A DNA stretch of 64,000 nt from Tubiluchus corallicola. Lineage: Eukaryota; Priapulida; Priapulimorpha; Priapulimorphida; Tubiluchidae. The position numbers and the translations under genes are program-made. The notes beneath the pieces were generated by a model. That model did no database searches, was not told where the DNA came from, and worked only from the letters and a program-made list of their open reading frames with translations. This document shows, one piece after another, positions 1 through 12,200 of the stretch (its first letter is position 1; each line of letters starts with the position of its first letter). The DNA is taken from positions 374,001 to 438,000 of the forward strand of contig JAQGDQ010000160.1 of NCBI GenBank assembly GCA_030141605.1. Reading direction: 5' to 3'.

Positions 1-699
1 ACAAAACTCAGATTTGTAGCATACATGTTGCAGCCCTTGCACATAGAATCAGCCAAAGCACATAGGAATCAGTATGGCAGTAATAGAATATAGAGTCTTG
101 TATGCGAATTCAAGTTTAAAGTGAAATGCAATGTTGTAAAGCGCAAGAACACACAATTCATAAATAAAGCTTAAAAAGATTACCTTGAAACTTTGAATCA
201 CCTACATGCTGTCTGATTGCACACAGGGCTTGTGTTAGCAGTAACACTGTATAAAACTCGTAAATTTAAATTCCCATGGCCTTTAGGCACAGCCATTTTA
301 ACGATAATTTGTTTGAAGCAAGCTTACACAACAATGCATTAAGTTTGAACAAATAATTAGAGCATTCAAAGCATACTCTTTGCTAATTAAGCAACGTGTA
401 AAAAACTTTATATCATCAGTAAGATCAATATTGCATTTTTGGTGAATTACTAGTGTACTCTGGGATGGTGATGCAGTGCCGTTTTATTAGTTGAGGCAAA
501 CATTTTAAATTATTAAGAATTTTCTTTTTCAGTTATATATGTCTTTCAAACAGATAAGAGCGATGTTAAGTGAAATATAACTTTGTACAAAAAGTTCTTT
601 TCCCTTTTGTCCCCCTTACAATGGGTTTAAATGAAAAGAACTCAAAACGTGATTCCACTTTACTGACAAAAGTACTTACTAATGACAATTAGTACTTAC

Positions 700-3600
700 A
701 TTTTTCTGAATATGGTCGACATATTCTTCAGCGATGTGCCAGGATCCAGCTGCCAAAATGAGGTCTAAGAAATCTTTTGCTACCTGTGCTCCAACCTAGA
801 AACAGTCATTGATTTCAATAAGCTTAGGAAGAGAAATAAATTCGAATAGCAGTATCAAGGCATTGTTAGAAACAACCATATTCAAACTAGCACTGTTGTT
901 AATATCGAAATATACCATAAAATATTTTGTATAATATGCATCACATATCCTTTTTCTGATATCCCAAGATCTGTTTTACAATTTGTCAACTTTTTATGAA
1001 AATACTATGTCCATATGACATTTTAGTCAATAAAATGTACTAACCAATGTGTAATAACAGGTGAAAGCAGTAAAAGCATTCTTGTTTTGGCCAGGACTTG
1101 AACCTGGGACTGCCTGCTTCACAGGACATGCTTCCAAATGAGTCTACCAGATTTGCTAGAGGGCACATATTCTAATCATCTCTTTATAAGAGTCATTCTC
1201 ATAAGTGCAAAGCATATTGATAGATAGGTAAAGACTGAAGAAATATAACTGATTAATTTAATAATTAATGAAGGTGACTCATCAAGTAATTGAGGATATC
1301 TTATCATGCTATTGATGATATCCACACAGGCAGAAAAAATAGCGCTATTGCCTGAAAATTGCTTGTCATGGTAAAAGCATGCAGAAAACAATAATTGTCA
1401 ATTTACCTCTTCAGAATCGCGGGCTTGATCTTTATATACATCAGTGTAAAAAGTTAGAGTGAGTGATTCTCCAAGTCCTACCATCAGGCACATTATGGTA
1501 AACTAAAAAAATATTGATTTTGTAGTACTATTTTTATGAAAAATGAAATTTGATAAATGTCTTTATGGTGCTAACCATTTGCAATATTATTGTAAAACTT
1601 CCATAGGGCAAAAAACAATTACATCACAAAGCTCCAAACGAAGAAATTCTGCAACATGCTCCATGCACTGCTACTGTGCTTATCTTCATGTGCCATTAAG
1701 TGTGGATAATATTGAACTAGTTCGGAATGCGAAGCACTGGGTTATTCACTTATTCAGTTCTCTGAATTCTGCCCAATCATCTGGACATGTCATTTTAGTA
1801 GTAGTGGAAACACAATGTACTGTATTAAACCATATATCATATTAGAACAACATGAAAAAATGACACCATACCACACCTGTCTACCACCCCCACCAGGCCA
1901 TTACTCCGCAAAACAACAGCAACAACAAATACATTTTCCACAATATTGAAACTGTATAAAATGACAAGCCAATAAATCCATCCACTGATGATCCAAAATG
2001 TGCAAACATATAGTCTTTGCTTACTGTTGCAGGAAAGATGCTAATAAGCTGGGTATGATGTTTATGGTTGTCACAGATCCAAATTTTCATAAAAATTTTG
2101 ACTGCACATTGTTTGCCTGACAATGCATAAATGGTAGTTTTGAATTGCATGGTCAACAATTACAACAAGACTGACACCAGTACATGTCACGGTAAAACAA
2201 ATCTGTCTTTAAAGGTTACAAGGTTACATCGCAAGCAAGTAACCCAATACTGAATAAAGTAAACACTAATTTTGCAGCAACAGTAGTATCAAAACTGTTG
2301 TAATAACAAGAATGTAAAAATAAGACACTATTTCTCAACTGAGCGTTAGAAAAATGCAAAAAAGAACAGCAACCTTTCTTACCAAAATTAGTAAGCTTCG
2401 ACTCTCCGTTTGTAAACCCGTAATACCAATAATGATTATAATGATAATCAGGAAAGCACCGCATATAATCACAATGCAATAGATGAGTAAAAATTCTGAA
2501 TATAGAGCAATCCCAGCCAGGGCGATGCATGCAGCACATGAAACCAATACCTAAAGAAACACAGCTCTTCAAATTATAATAAATACATGTACCCACCGTT
2601 TCTCATAAAACAATTGATATAGGCCTAGTACAGTGACAAAATATTAGGCTAACATTAATCTGATGTTATTTATAAATGTGACGTTATTTTTAACGTGTTT
2701 ATGATAAAAAAGAATATAGCTTGAAACTTGCACATCATACACCTTTTATGTGAAAGCACTATACGTAGGTAATTCAGTTACCTATCAGAATGTAAACATT
2801 TATCAATAAACGATAACTTCAGTATTGTGAAGCAGGAAATTTACAATACACTGTAAGACGTGTCACGAGACAATATTTTAACAACCCATTGCCAGCCGAG
2901 TCTCAAAACTATTTGCACAAGATAATGTGTCTGTACCACCTTATTATGCTGTACTTGCCTTGCGAAAAAATAAACCAAATTCAGGAGGAGCCCTTTCAGT
3001 TAGCAATAAAAAGGTATCCTTTCGACTAACTGGAAAGTGCACACCTTAAGAATTTATAAAAATCAACACTTTTGATCTGTTTCTTTTTTTTGTTATTTTT
3101 TTAAGTTTATTTATTTCAATGTTAAGTCAAAGTCAGTTTATTTTAAGTTATGTTTGTCTTTATTAACTTAGTTATCTTATAAGGTGAGCGTTATTGAGAA
3201 GAAATATGATTTTTAAGGTTCACACTCATCTATGAGATATGGTTATAGGAAGCAAAACATAACTAACATACTTAATTTACTGACGCCTACAATAAAGTTT
3301 AATATTACAGTATATTATGTTATATTAAACATTTAAACGCACACATGTATATTAAACATCCCCTGGAAGTTATATTTAAATCCGTTTGCAAATATAAGAA
3401 TTCTTCATATAATATAATTCCATTTTTCATATTTTTTTATAAATTAAGTCATCAACAGTCTAATCAGCAAGTGCATATATCACAGGTGTTAAATAACCAG
3501 TTTTTAACTGTATAAGGCAACATACGCACAAGTAAAGGGCTGCATGGTCGTATTTCGTGTTTACTGACATTACTGTACAAACAAGCAAAATAAAAATCTT

Positions 3601-3817
3601 AATTTTAATGTGTAGGCTTACACGTGTATAGATTTACAATGCTTTGTAATGAATTTAAACATGAGAAGGACAACATTCGACTAAGTTTACACGCCACATT
3701 TTGTGGGTAAATTTGTGCCAGCCTAAATACACTGTGCTTACGGTAACTTACCCCAATTAACAGATTTATTCCAATAAAAGAGTATTTTATCAGATGCCAA
3801 AACCACGCAGCACCCAT
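700..3817 (-). CDS. Tetraspanin, 5' part (partial at left edge)
   Basis: Four exons, all joined in phase 0: 3752-3817 (ATG at 3817, donor GTAAGT), 2383-2550, 1407-1502 and 700-795 (donor GTAAGT), giving 142 residues that continue past position 1. Exon 1 has a short N-terminus then IKYSFIGINLLIG, the usual tetraspanin first membrane segment with its Asn. Exon 2 completes TM1 and holds TM2, ending ITGLQTESRSLLIL, equivalent to the small intracellular loop. Exon 3 holds TM3 and ends in a YTDVYKDQ-type start of the large extracellular loop; exon 4 is amphipathic loop sequence. The CCG-containing part of the loop and TM4 are not in the window. The family organises membrane protein microdomains. 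Family assignment rests on topology and local motifs; I cannot name the member. Confidence 0.7.
1085..1170 (-). repeat. tRNA-derived SINE head or tRNA pseudogene
   Basis: On the minus strand an A-box-like TGGTAGACTCATTTGG is followed, about 35 bases on, by a good B-box GGTTCAAGTCC inside a T-arm that can pair (CCAGG...CCTGG). The acceptor stem does not close and the anticodon arm is poor, so this is not a functional tRNA gene. It lies in intron 3 of the tetraspanin gene. Confidence 0.5.
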
Positions 3818-4959
3818 TTCCGCGGCGACTAATCACTATAGCATGAGATGCATCAAATTCAGGAAGACCGCGTACACGGTTTCATGGGATTTAAATGCGT
3901 GATTAAGTTGCAAACAACACTTGCCATATTATCGAAAGGCGTTTCACGTACGCACACACGGCACCTGGTAACACAGTTTAGTGCACTGTATGCTAAGATA
4001 CCGCGAACGTTTCGTGACTTAACCCTAAAGCTACCATACGTGTCAGCGAATGTGCAGCAACGGCGTATAGCTAAATTATAGAGTTTCGCGTTACTGTTGC
4101 TGTAACTACAAAGTGAAGTAACTCTTCCAAGTAGCGGCGTACTTTTAACCCTACATGAGCTGGAGCTGAGCTGGTTGCGAGGGGAGAGCTACTACGTTTT
4201 GTGTGATCAGAAATCTTTCTTACACAAAATTTTACAAATTTTATTGTGGGTTTTTTTGTAAAAACACTCTTGGTTATTACTTTATAAAGAATTTCACAGT
4301 AATGTTAAATACAGGGTCTATGTATATGAAGAATTATTCTTTTTACAAGTGGAATAACATAGGGAGAAGGTGAAGAGTATTTACGAGGCACCATTGGTCA
4401 AAGGCCATGAGACTCACGTCTGACTGTCAAGGCCATTTAATTACAATGCTTCTGTAATACAATACATTCAGAAGTATTAATCACTAATAAGGTAATAAGA
4501 TCTGTAACTCATATTGCTAAAAAACAATAAGGAAAGGCTTGGTAATAAGCAATCTGTGGCTATCGAGCTGTGCTCTACTAAATGTCAATTTGCTGTGTTA
4601 AGTTCCAGCTCAGGGATTTTTCTCATTAATAAAGATAATTTTTTAAAATGAGACTTTGAACCGCCAGAGGTGTCTTAACTATTTTCAAATCTACATCCTC
4701 GTCAATAGGAGAAAAGGAATGACTTTCCTTCATAATCACCCGCCCGGCTGTACTGGCCTAGAATCAGTGCAGGCCTATAACTGATTTATGAACTAGATTC
4801 AGTTTTGCTTAGCTGTTAAAACACAAACAAATACATACAAGAGGTAAAGAGTCAGAAGCAGTCAAGCAAATGAAAATAATCTAGAAGCAGTTTTCCGAAC
4901 AGACAAGAACCCATTTACTAGCCGGGATCAGTGCTACTTCACTTTCGCAGCCAAACGCA

Positions 4960-5085
4960 TGCAACTGCTTGACTATTTCTTTTGCCCGAAATGATTGTAT
5001 AATTATGTAAATTTTATTCCTGTGCAACTGCTTGACTATTTCTTTTGCCCGAAATGATTGTATAATTATGTAAATTTTATTCCTG
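4960..5085. repeat. 63 bp perfect tandem duplication
   Basis: Bases 4960-5022 are repeated exactly at 5023-5085. The unit begins TGCAACTGCTTGAC and ends TTTTATTCCTG. Two copies only. The period is divisible by three, but no gene is supported here. Confidence 0.95.
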
Positions 5086-5477
5086 CCAGTCAACTAAACA
5101 TGATGAGCTGGTATGGATTTATTCTGGAATATAGCTGCCTAAAAACTCAATTCAAGGAGGCTGTTAAAGTACTATAAACATGGATTGTAAACATAAAGAC
5201 AGTTTGACGGTTTTTGCAGAAGTCGAAAAAACCTACAAATAAATGCTGACAAAGAGTTTGCGTGACTTGCTCTTAGAGCTGGTGACTCTGTGTCAATACA
5301 TGGGTTGTAAAAATTAAAAAGTTAAACAATCATTTCATCAATGATATGTCTAGTTATTATACACTGGCATTAATTGTTTTCTTCACTCAAATGACGTAAT
5401 ACATATTTTTATTAATGTGCACTTATTTTGAGACCGCAATAATAAAAATACATGGTAAGTCATTGATATGTCTACTT

Positions 5478-5745
5478 GTCTGCTTGACTACTTCTGCACG
5501 TCCATGCCCATGTATAATTTTTTGCTTGTTGCACTTACTCTTAGTATTTTTATATACCGTCATCTTATAGTATAACTAGTATCTATCTTGTTTAATTTTT
5601 ACTGGAAAAGTTTCAGCAAATTAAAAAAGAAAGTTATTAGATAATACTATGAAATGACAGACATTAACAAAACATAAAAATACTAAGAAAAAGTGCAACA
5701 ACTGAAAAATTTCTACATGCATGGGCATAAGAAGCAGACACGATT
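5478..5745. repeat. Imperfect inverted repeat (palindromic MITE-like)
   Basis: The left arm (5478-5605) contains TGTCTGCTTGACTACTTCTG, GTTGCACTTACTCTTAGTAT and a TTGTTTAATTTTTACTGG end. The right arm (about 5617-5745) read on the minus strand gives TGTCTGCTTCTTATG, GTTGCACTTTTTCTTAGTAT and TTTTTTAATTTGCTG in the same order. The arms are ~130 bp each with mismatches and small gaps and a very short spacer, so the segment could fold into one long hairpin. Foldback MITEs look like this; no target duplication was established. Confidence 0.7.
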
Positions 5746-6245
5746 AATATCAGATTGTTTATGTTAAGAGCCAAAGTCAGAAAATATAAGAACAACTTTC
5801 AAATGTTTAAAAAAGTGCAAATGGTACTTAATATTTTACAAGTTAAAAGACATTGTTTCACAAGCTATAAATTTAGGCATGTTTAGTCACTAGCAATAAC
5901 TGACTTTTCACATAAGAAAACTGTACAGTTACAGACTGCTGCACTAATTTGCATGATAAATATATTTAAGTTATAATCAATGCTTCAGTAAAACAACACC
6001 ATTTTATGGCCCACTAATAAAGTTTAACCCAATTGCATATATAATGTGAAACACATACAAAATTATAACAAATTTTAAATAACAATAATTTTCATTTTGG
6101 TGTTAAATTTTCAAACAAACCTGTAATTTCCAGATCCACTTCAGTAACTTACTATAGTGTAAATTTAATTCAAAGAAGCTATTGATTACTAAGAAAACAA
6201 ACTTATAATTGTAATCATAGACCGAGCTTAATTCATCTAAAATCG

Positions 6246-9200
6246 TCACAATTTAACAGATTCCTTTCTTTCGTTATTTTCAGTCTTTTTTGTGATAATT
6301 TCTCTATCTGGTAGAGCGATATTACCAGGTGGAGCAAGAAAGTAATCTTCACAGGTTTTAGCCGCATTTTTCATCACTTCTTCCCGACAGTTTCCTTCTG
6401 TCACTTCATCTTTTCGCAAAAATAATGACCTAGAAGTAAAAACAAAGCTATAACATAATGCCCAATTCAAAACAACTGTAATCATTTTTTTAAATAGTCT
6501 ACGATTTGGCACTTTGCAGCATGACATATGAATCCATCATTTAGTGTCAAGGGGTCTATTTATTGTAGATAGTTGTGGTGAACTGAAACTTTGCTCATCA
6601 TTAAGCATAAACCTCTAAGATGAGGCACCGAACCAGCAGAAATGCCTTAACCATGTGCGGATGTGTATGCATTTCCGTCGCTGAAACCAACAGCCGCGGC
6701 CAGCAAAGCAGATATAACCATGCAAACTAAATCCCCTGCAAAAGTCCCGTATACATAAATGACATCATGCCATAGCCATTTGATTGCATTTTCATCATTA
6801 TCACCTCATCATTTTTTTTTTATAATTTTTAGCTTTTTTCTTCTCTTTCACTTACATTACTTACTTGCACCATAATTTTACCTCCATGTTATCTCTTTTC
6901 ATTGCGCATCTCTTCTATTCTGCCCCTAACACCTAACAACATACCATGCACTGCAGCTGGGCTTTCCAAGTTCTAGCTTTTAGCTCAGCTGCGAGCAGTT
7001 ACATCATTTGTTCACTAATATTTGACTGTTTACTTGAGAAGTAATTGTAGTAATTTTTGTTTTCAGTTTGTATAAATGTATGTAATATATCTTATTAATC
7101 TTATTATGTAATTGTAATGGTGTTTTTGTCTAACAAACAAATAATAATAAAAACAAGTTCCGGACGTCCACCCATCCATTTACCGATCAACCTTTCATTT
7201 GATTTTGGTCGCTAAGGACCGACTGTGACCACTCAGCTATTAATCTCAACCCTTACAAATGCACAAACAATATATATAGTTTACAATGATGTGGAACAAA
7301 TTTCTGTTCTCATATCACTCTGGCAATAGTAGGTAAATGAAGCAATGCCAAATAGATCTTCTAACAAGTTTGCAAAGTGGATTTCAAGTTGTAACTTCAG
7401 GGTTCCCACACAATTTTAAAATAAGTCTCCCTGACTTTTCCCTGACCAAATATTGATTTTCCATGACCAAGATAAGCAGAAATTCTATTATCAGTATACA
7501 TATCCAAACATTTTTGTGCATGGACATTTATACAAATACTGATATATAATGTGTCGGCACAGTTGCAGTAGTGCTAACGCAATTACACTAATCACATTAA
7601 ATGAACTTTCTTAATCCAATCATTATTTCTGGAAGAGAAATCGAAACTTGGAGCCTGCCATAGCAAAATTTTATTTGAACGCGAATCACTGAAAAATATT
7701 GGTTCACGGTGATTATTTTGACAACCCTTTCCAATTTCCCTGACTTTTTGCTCCATTTTCATCATTTTCCCTGACTTTTTATCAAATTATCTTTTGCGCT
7801 GACTTTTCCATGACTTTTCAGGATAGCCTGTATTTTCAAGGATTTTCCAGGATTTTCTCTGAACGTCGGAACCCTGTAACTTAGGCCTATCTTTTTTATA
7901 TTGTGTGCAAATGAGTGATAAAACCATAAATATCAGATTAGAAATAGCCTATTTCCTGAAAAATGCAATGAAAATGACACGGTGAAAGATTTCCACAAGT
8001 ATTGCGAATAATTTGAGTTGGAAATCTTTCAATGTGGAAAGGCATGGTGCAGTCACATGCCACAAGTCATAATCAGAAAACAATGCAATATCATAATGCA
8101 ATACAATAGTTACTATCAAAACTGAGTCAAAAGTAAAACATATCAAAACCATAATATAGTCTCGGTCAACTGAAAAAAAGAAAAAATAGGTAAAAATAAC
8201 AAAACAGTGCATCATCATGATTACCACGTTAAACACATCACTTGCTGGTAGTGAAATGATGTACATTTGTACACATTCAAAGCACTGGAGTATGTATAAG
8301 CTTTCTATTTGCATAATCATTAATTTGCAGTCTTGGTTTATAAATTACATTGATAATTGATTCACAATGTCAGTAATGACAAAGTATGTTTTAACATTAA
8401 CAAAATAGTAAGCAAAAATCTGTGGAAAGGACAGTAATGCCGCAATGGTCAATGCTAACTGAGTACCAGACACAATACACAGGTCAACAAAGTGTGCTAA
8501 ATCCCGCCTACTCAGTCCATTCTCACAAACTCTTGCTCACCGATAGCAGCTATCACAATTGAAAATCTATAATCAATCCAAAACAAACATGAAAAACATT
8601 TTCCTCGTTTAGAAGCAATTTTTTAACTATTAATCACTATTATATACTTACTGCAAGAAATAGTTAAGTATATCATTACAAAAAGATTTATTTATTTCGT
8701 TCAAGAATATGTGTGTTATATCAAGATTTTGGGTGAAAGATTAAATGCTATTATCCTTTGACCTAAATTTTAAGGTGTTAATGAAAAAAATGTCAATTCA
8801 CGCACAAACTTATTGTGAAATTATAGTTTTTTTTATTATAATGCAATAAAATTAGAATCCCAATTCCTTGGTATAAAATTCATATATGATCAGTTTAAAA
8901 GAATAGAGTAAACAAAAATATGGGTTTAAGTAATATAAGTTACTTGAGCTAAATTTTATGAAAGGGTTTAGCTAATGTTCTCTCCAATCCAGCAGCACAT
9001 TGTCTAAGTCTTTTTTTGGCTTGGAGAAATTTATAATAAATCTGTCTCTTTGCAAACCAACATATCCCAAGCATAATGTTTCACTGTCATAATGTCTCTG
9101 TTTACTGCTAAACAAATTTTAGTTGCAGAAATCTTGTACGGGTGGAAAAAAAATAAAATAATACTAATCATGCACACTTGACTTTGCCTCTTGCGTTATG

Positions 9201-12200
9201 TTTCAAAATGTTCTACAGGTATGTTTGGAGTAATTTTTGTCAGCTAGTCAACTCAGAATATAAAATTGGCACTTGAATGACTATTGCGAGGTGGACCTTG
9301 GCTGGTTGATTGATGTTTCCCGATCTGTGTAGTTGAGATAACTTGTACTACATTATTTTCATTAATAGTAAGTTATCAAAACACAATCTTCTACCTATCT
9401 TCCAAAACGCTGTCCATAGGTTCAATGCCAGTAGTGTCTACCACAAATAGATTGTCTGCAAATCTAATAGCATTTTCAAGTCTTGATACAGCTTCCTCAT
9501 TACTGAAATCAACCAGCGATAAGCGTTCTAGGTGTGCAGCTGTCTCGTTATCTATTTTTGTAACCTGGAAAACAATGTTGAAAAAATTACTCGCAGAAAA
9601 CTAGCCATTTAAATTTATGTTTTAAATGATGCCACAATTGTGAACTATATTAATAAATGTAAATGTTATGTTATACTACAATTATCATATACTATTATTA
9701 ATCTATAATTTCTACAAATGAAATAATACTATTATACCAACTTGGCTTTTTCTGACTTGTGCTTTATTCTAACCTAGCACTGATTAGTGAGCAAATATAC
9801 CATAATCTGCAAGTGCTAACTATTGAGACTATCATATCAAGCAAGAGCCACAAGTTTGCAGAAATGTTGCTGAAATCTTTTAGAATTGTAATAACTTGAC
9901 TAGTGACTTCAAATGCAGAAGTAAATGCAGCAATAAGCTTGAAATTTAAAAATTGCCGAGTTTTTAGTGTTTCATTGTCAACATCACATAGCAGCGCCAT
10001 ATTGCAATCCACACTACTGCAAACATCTGGAATACTGTACCCAGTGCTAGAGCTTTAGCGAGTTTCTTAGCTAATATTTACTTAAATAAGAAACATTTTA
10101 GTCATGATAGGTAATTTTGCAAATCATAAAATTAATGCATGCTGAAAAATATTTGTGAATATTGTAAATATGGCCTTACGGCAACATGTCGGGTTCATTT
10201 TTTGGTGGGCACAAATATTCTGTTTAACAACAATCAGTTAGCTTATAAGACCAGCACAGTGACAGTGACCAGCATAGGAAAAGTGCCGCCTATTTTTGAC
10301 CGTTCTGTTCATTGAAGAATGGTTTGGTGAATAAACATCAAAGTTGTATTAAAATTTTGTAATGCAAATGGAAAAGGTAAATTGTCATCATCCGGCCTAA
10401 AGAGAGTGTTGTTTTTATTCACATTGTTAGTTTTTTCAGGTACATAATTTAGCTGCTCAGCTCTGCTAAACACTGTCAGTTTACATTAGACAATGGGTAA
10501 TTCACAACCCTGCATGAGTAATTTGTTTAGAACGGTGTGTCGGGAACATATCACCTCGTAAACAAGGTTTTGAAGCTCAAATTGCATTAACTTAATGCAC
10601 TGTTCGCACTTTTTAAGTTTACAGTAATTCTTTTAAACCCTGTCCAAATAACTTCACGAACATTTAACAATACTTGATTTCATACACAGCTTTAAATGTG
10701 TAACATATCATTACTGTATATTACACAAATGTTCAAGAAATTAGAGTAAATAAATAATAAAAAAAAAGTTACTAACTGCTGGGAGTTCACTCTCATCTAT
10801 CTTTTTCCATGTAGGAAATGGTGGCACCTGCAACAAAAGTAAAAACTTAGTAGATAATATAAACAGTATAAGGCCAAATTCAAATTTTAAATTTAAAATA
10901 GGTCAAGATTATCATCTGTGAGTGTTTACAATGACCTATCATTTCTGATGCATAAACTCAAAGCTTTACCACATCTTTCTGCTGCTCAACAACTAGAAAA
11001 TTTAGATTAAATATTGTGCGTAATAATAAGGGCATAATTAGCAATTTTTTTGCACATGCTTGTCGAAAATGCTTAAATATTTATAGTTAACAAGTTCATA
11101 CAGAAACAAGCAGCTGTCTCGTGACACTCACTCAGCCGGCCTGGCCTGGTGCTACAAAAAGTTTTGTCTGTTTTTTCTTTCAGTCTTGCTCTGTCATAAT
11201 TCAATCCGAAAGCTAGACCATATGAAATCGACAAGGCAGATAAAGGCCAAGGCCACTGCCCTACTGTATCTGAATGGGGGAACACCAGCTTGTACAATTT
11301 ATACAATTCATGTCCAATTCCAATGCCACGTGAAACTTTTTGTATTACTGCTCTTTACTTCACTGTGTCCGAGATTTGCACATATGTGAATGCAGATTAT
11401 TCCACTGGATGACTGAACATGGTGCAAATGAATATTTAAAACAATATTTGCTGCATTGATAGCAATGAAGCTTAAACAAAACTGATGTGAATTTCGACCT
11501 TCCGTGGTATGATATTTCTGGTAAATAATGCATCTCTATGAATACGTACATGATGGTATGTAAGATTTGGTGAACCCGCACAAATGTAGTCATGCCTACA
11601 CTAATGTCAGGGCTGCACAAATGATAACTTCCCTACTCAAGAGTCTAACATAGAAGTTACACAAGCATCTATGTAACATGCATTCCACACAAATCTTGTT
11701 GGTCTATGCTTCATTAAAGTTCCAAAATGTTATTCTTTATTTTTGGGACCCATACTGAAGAAGCATATTCTAATTTTGGCCTTAATATTGACTTATAGGC
11801 AGCGTCTTTGATAGCTTTTGAACAATGCTAGAGAGTTCTGCGAAGAATACCTAGACTTCGTGAACTCCATTTCAAGTCTTTCGAGATTGTGACACTATAT
11901 TTTCAACCGATGAAGCCAAATTAATAAATTTACCGTAGAGAACATACTGCCGGTTTATAACACTGGAATAAGCACGAGAAAAACGAATGATACCACACTT
12001 GTCAATATTAAAATTCATTAGCCAGTCCTACTCCCATATATGTAACATATCTAAACCTCTTCGTAGTGTAAGGCAGTCATTTGATAGGATGATACATAAG
12101 ACAGTCATCAAGAAAAAGCCTGATTGAAGAATAAAATTTTGTAACAAGATCATATATGAATAGCAAAAATAACAGTGGATCCTAGTGGTGACTTGTGGTA

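Larger units (their letters stand above)
3818..6245. other. Intergenic region between tetraspanin and GATC
   Basis: Upstream flank of the tetraspanin gene and downstream flank of GATC. I see no convincing coding exon. It holds a 63 bp tandem duplication, a ~268 bp imperfect palindrome and a possible tRNA-derived fragment near 4650-4710 (B-box-like GGTTCAAAGTC on the minus strand). The tetraspanin promoter should lie just above 3817; no TATA element is obvious. Confidence 0.5.
6430..9394. other. GATC intron 3, with transposon fragments
   Basis: This 2965 bp intron holds a possible SINE fragment (6600-6670), an apparent non-LTR retroelement 3' end (about 6780-7160, plus strand), a tRNA-derived fragment (7196-7255) and a complete MITE with target duplications (7398-7874). 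The rest (about 7900-9394) is AT-rich and I see no supported feature in it. Confidence 0.6.

Noticed and set aside
1085-1170. Functional tRNA gene
   Set aside because: A and B boxes are present, but the acceptor and anticodon stems do not pair.
1877-2040. Phase-0 open exon candidate (YVCTFWIISGWIYWLV...) inside the tetraspanin gene
   Set aside because: Its only phase-compatible donor is weak (CTG|GTGGGG), and skipping it joins TM2 directly to TM3 as tetraspanins require.
9764-10012. 82-codon minus-strand ORF in GATC intron 2
   Set aside because: GATC exons 2 and 3 join in phase without it, and it has no family resemblance.
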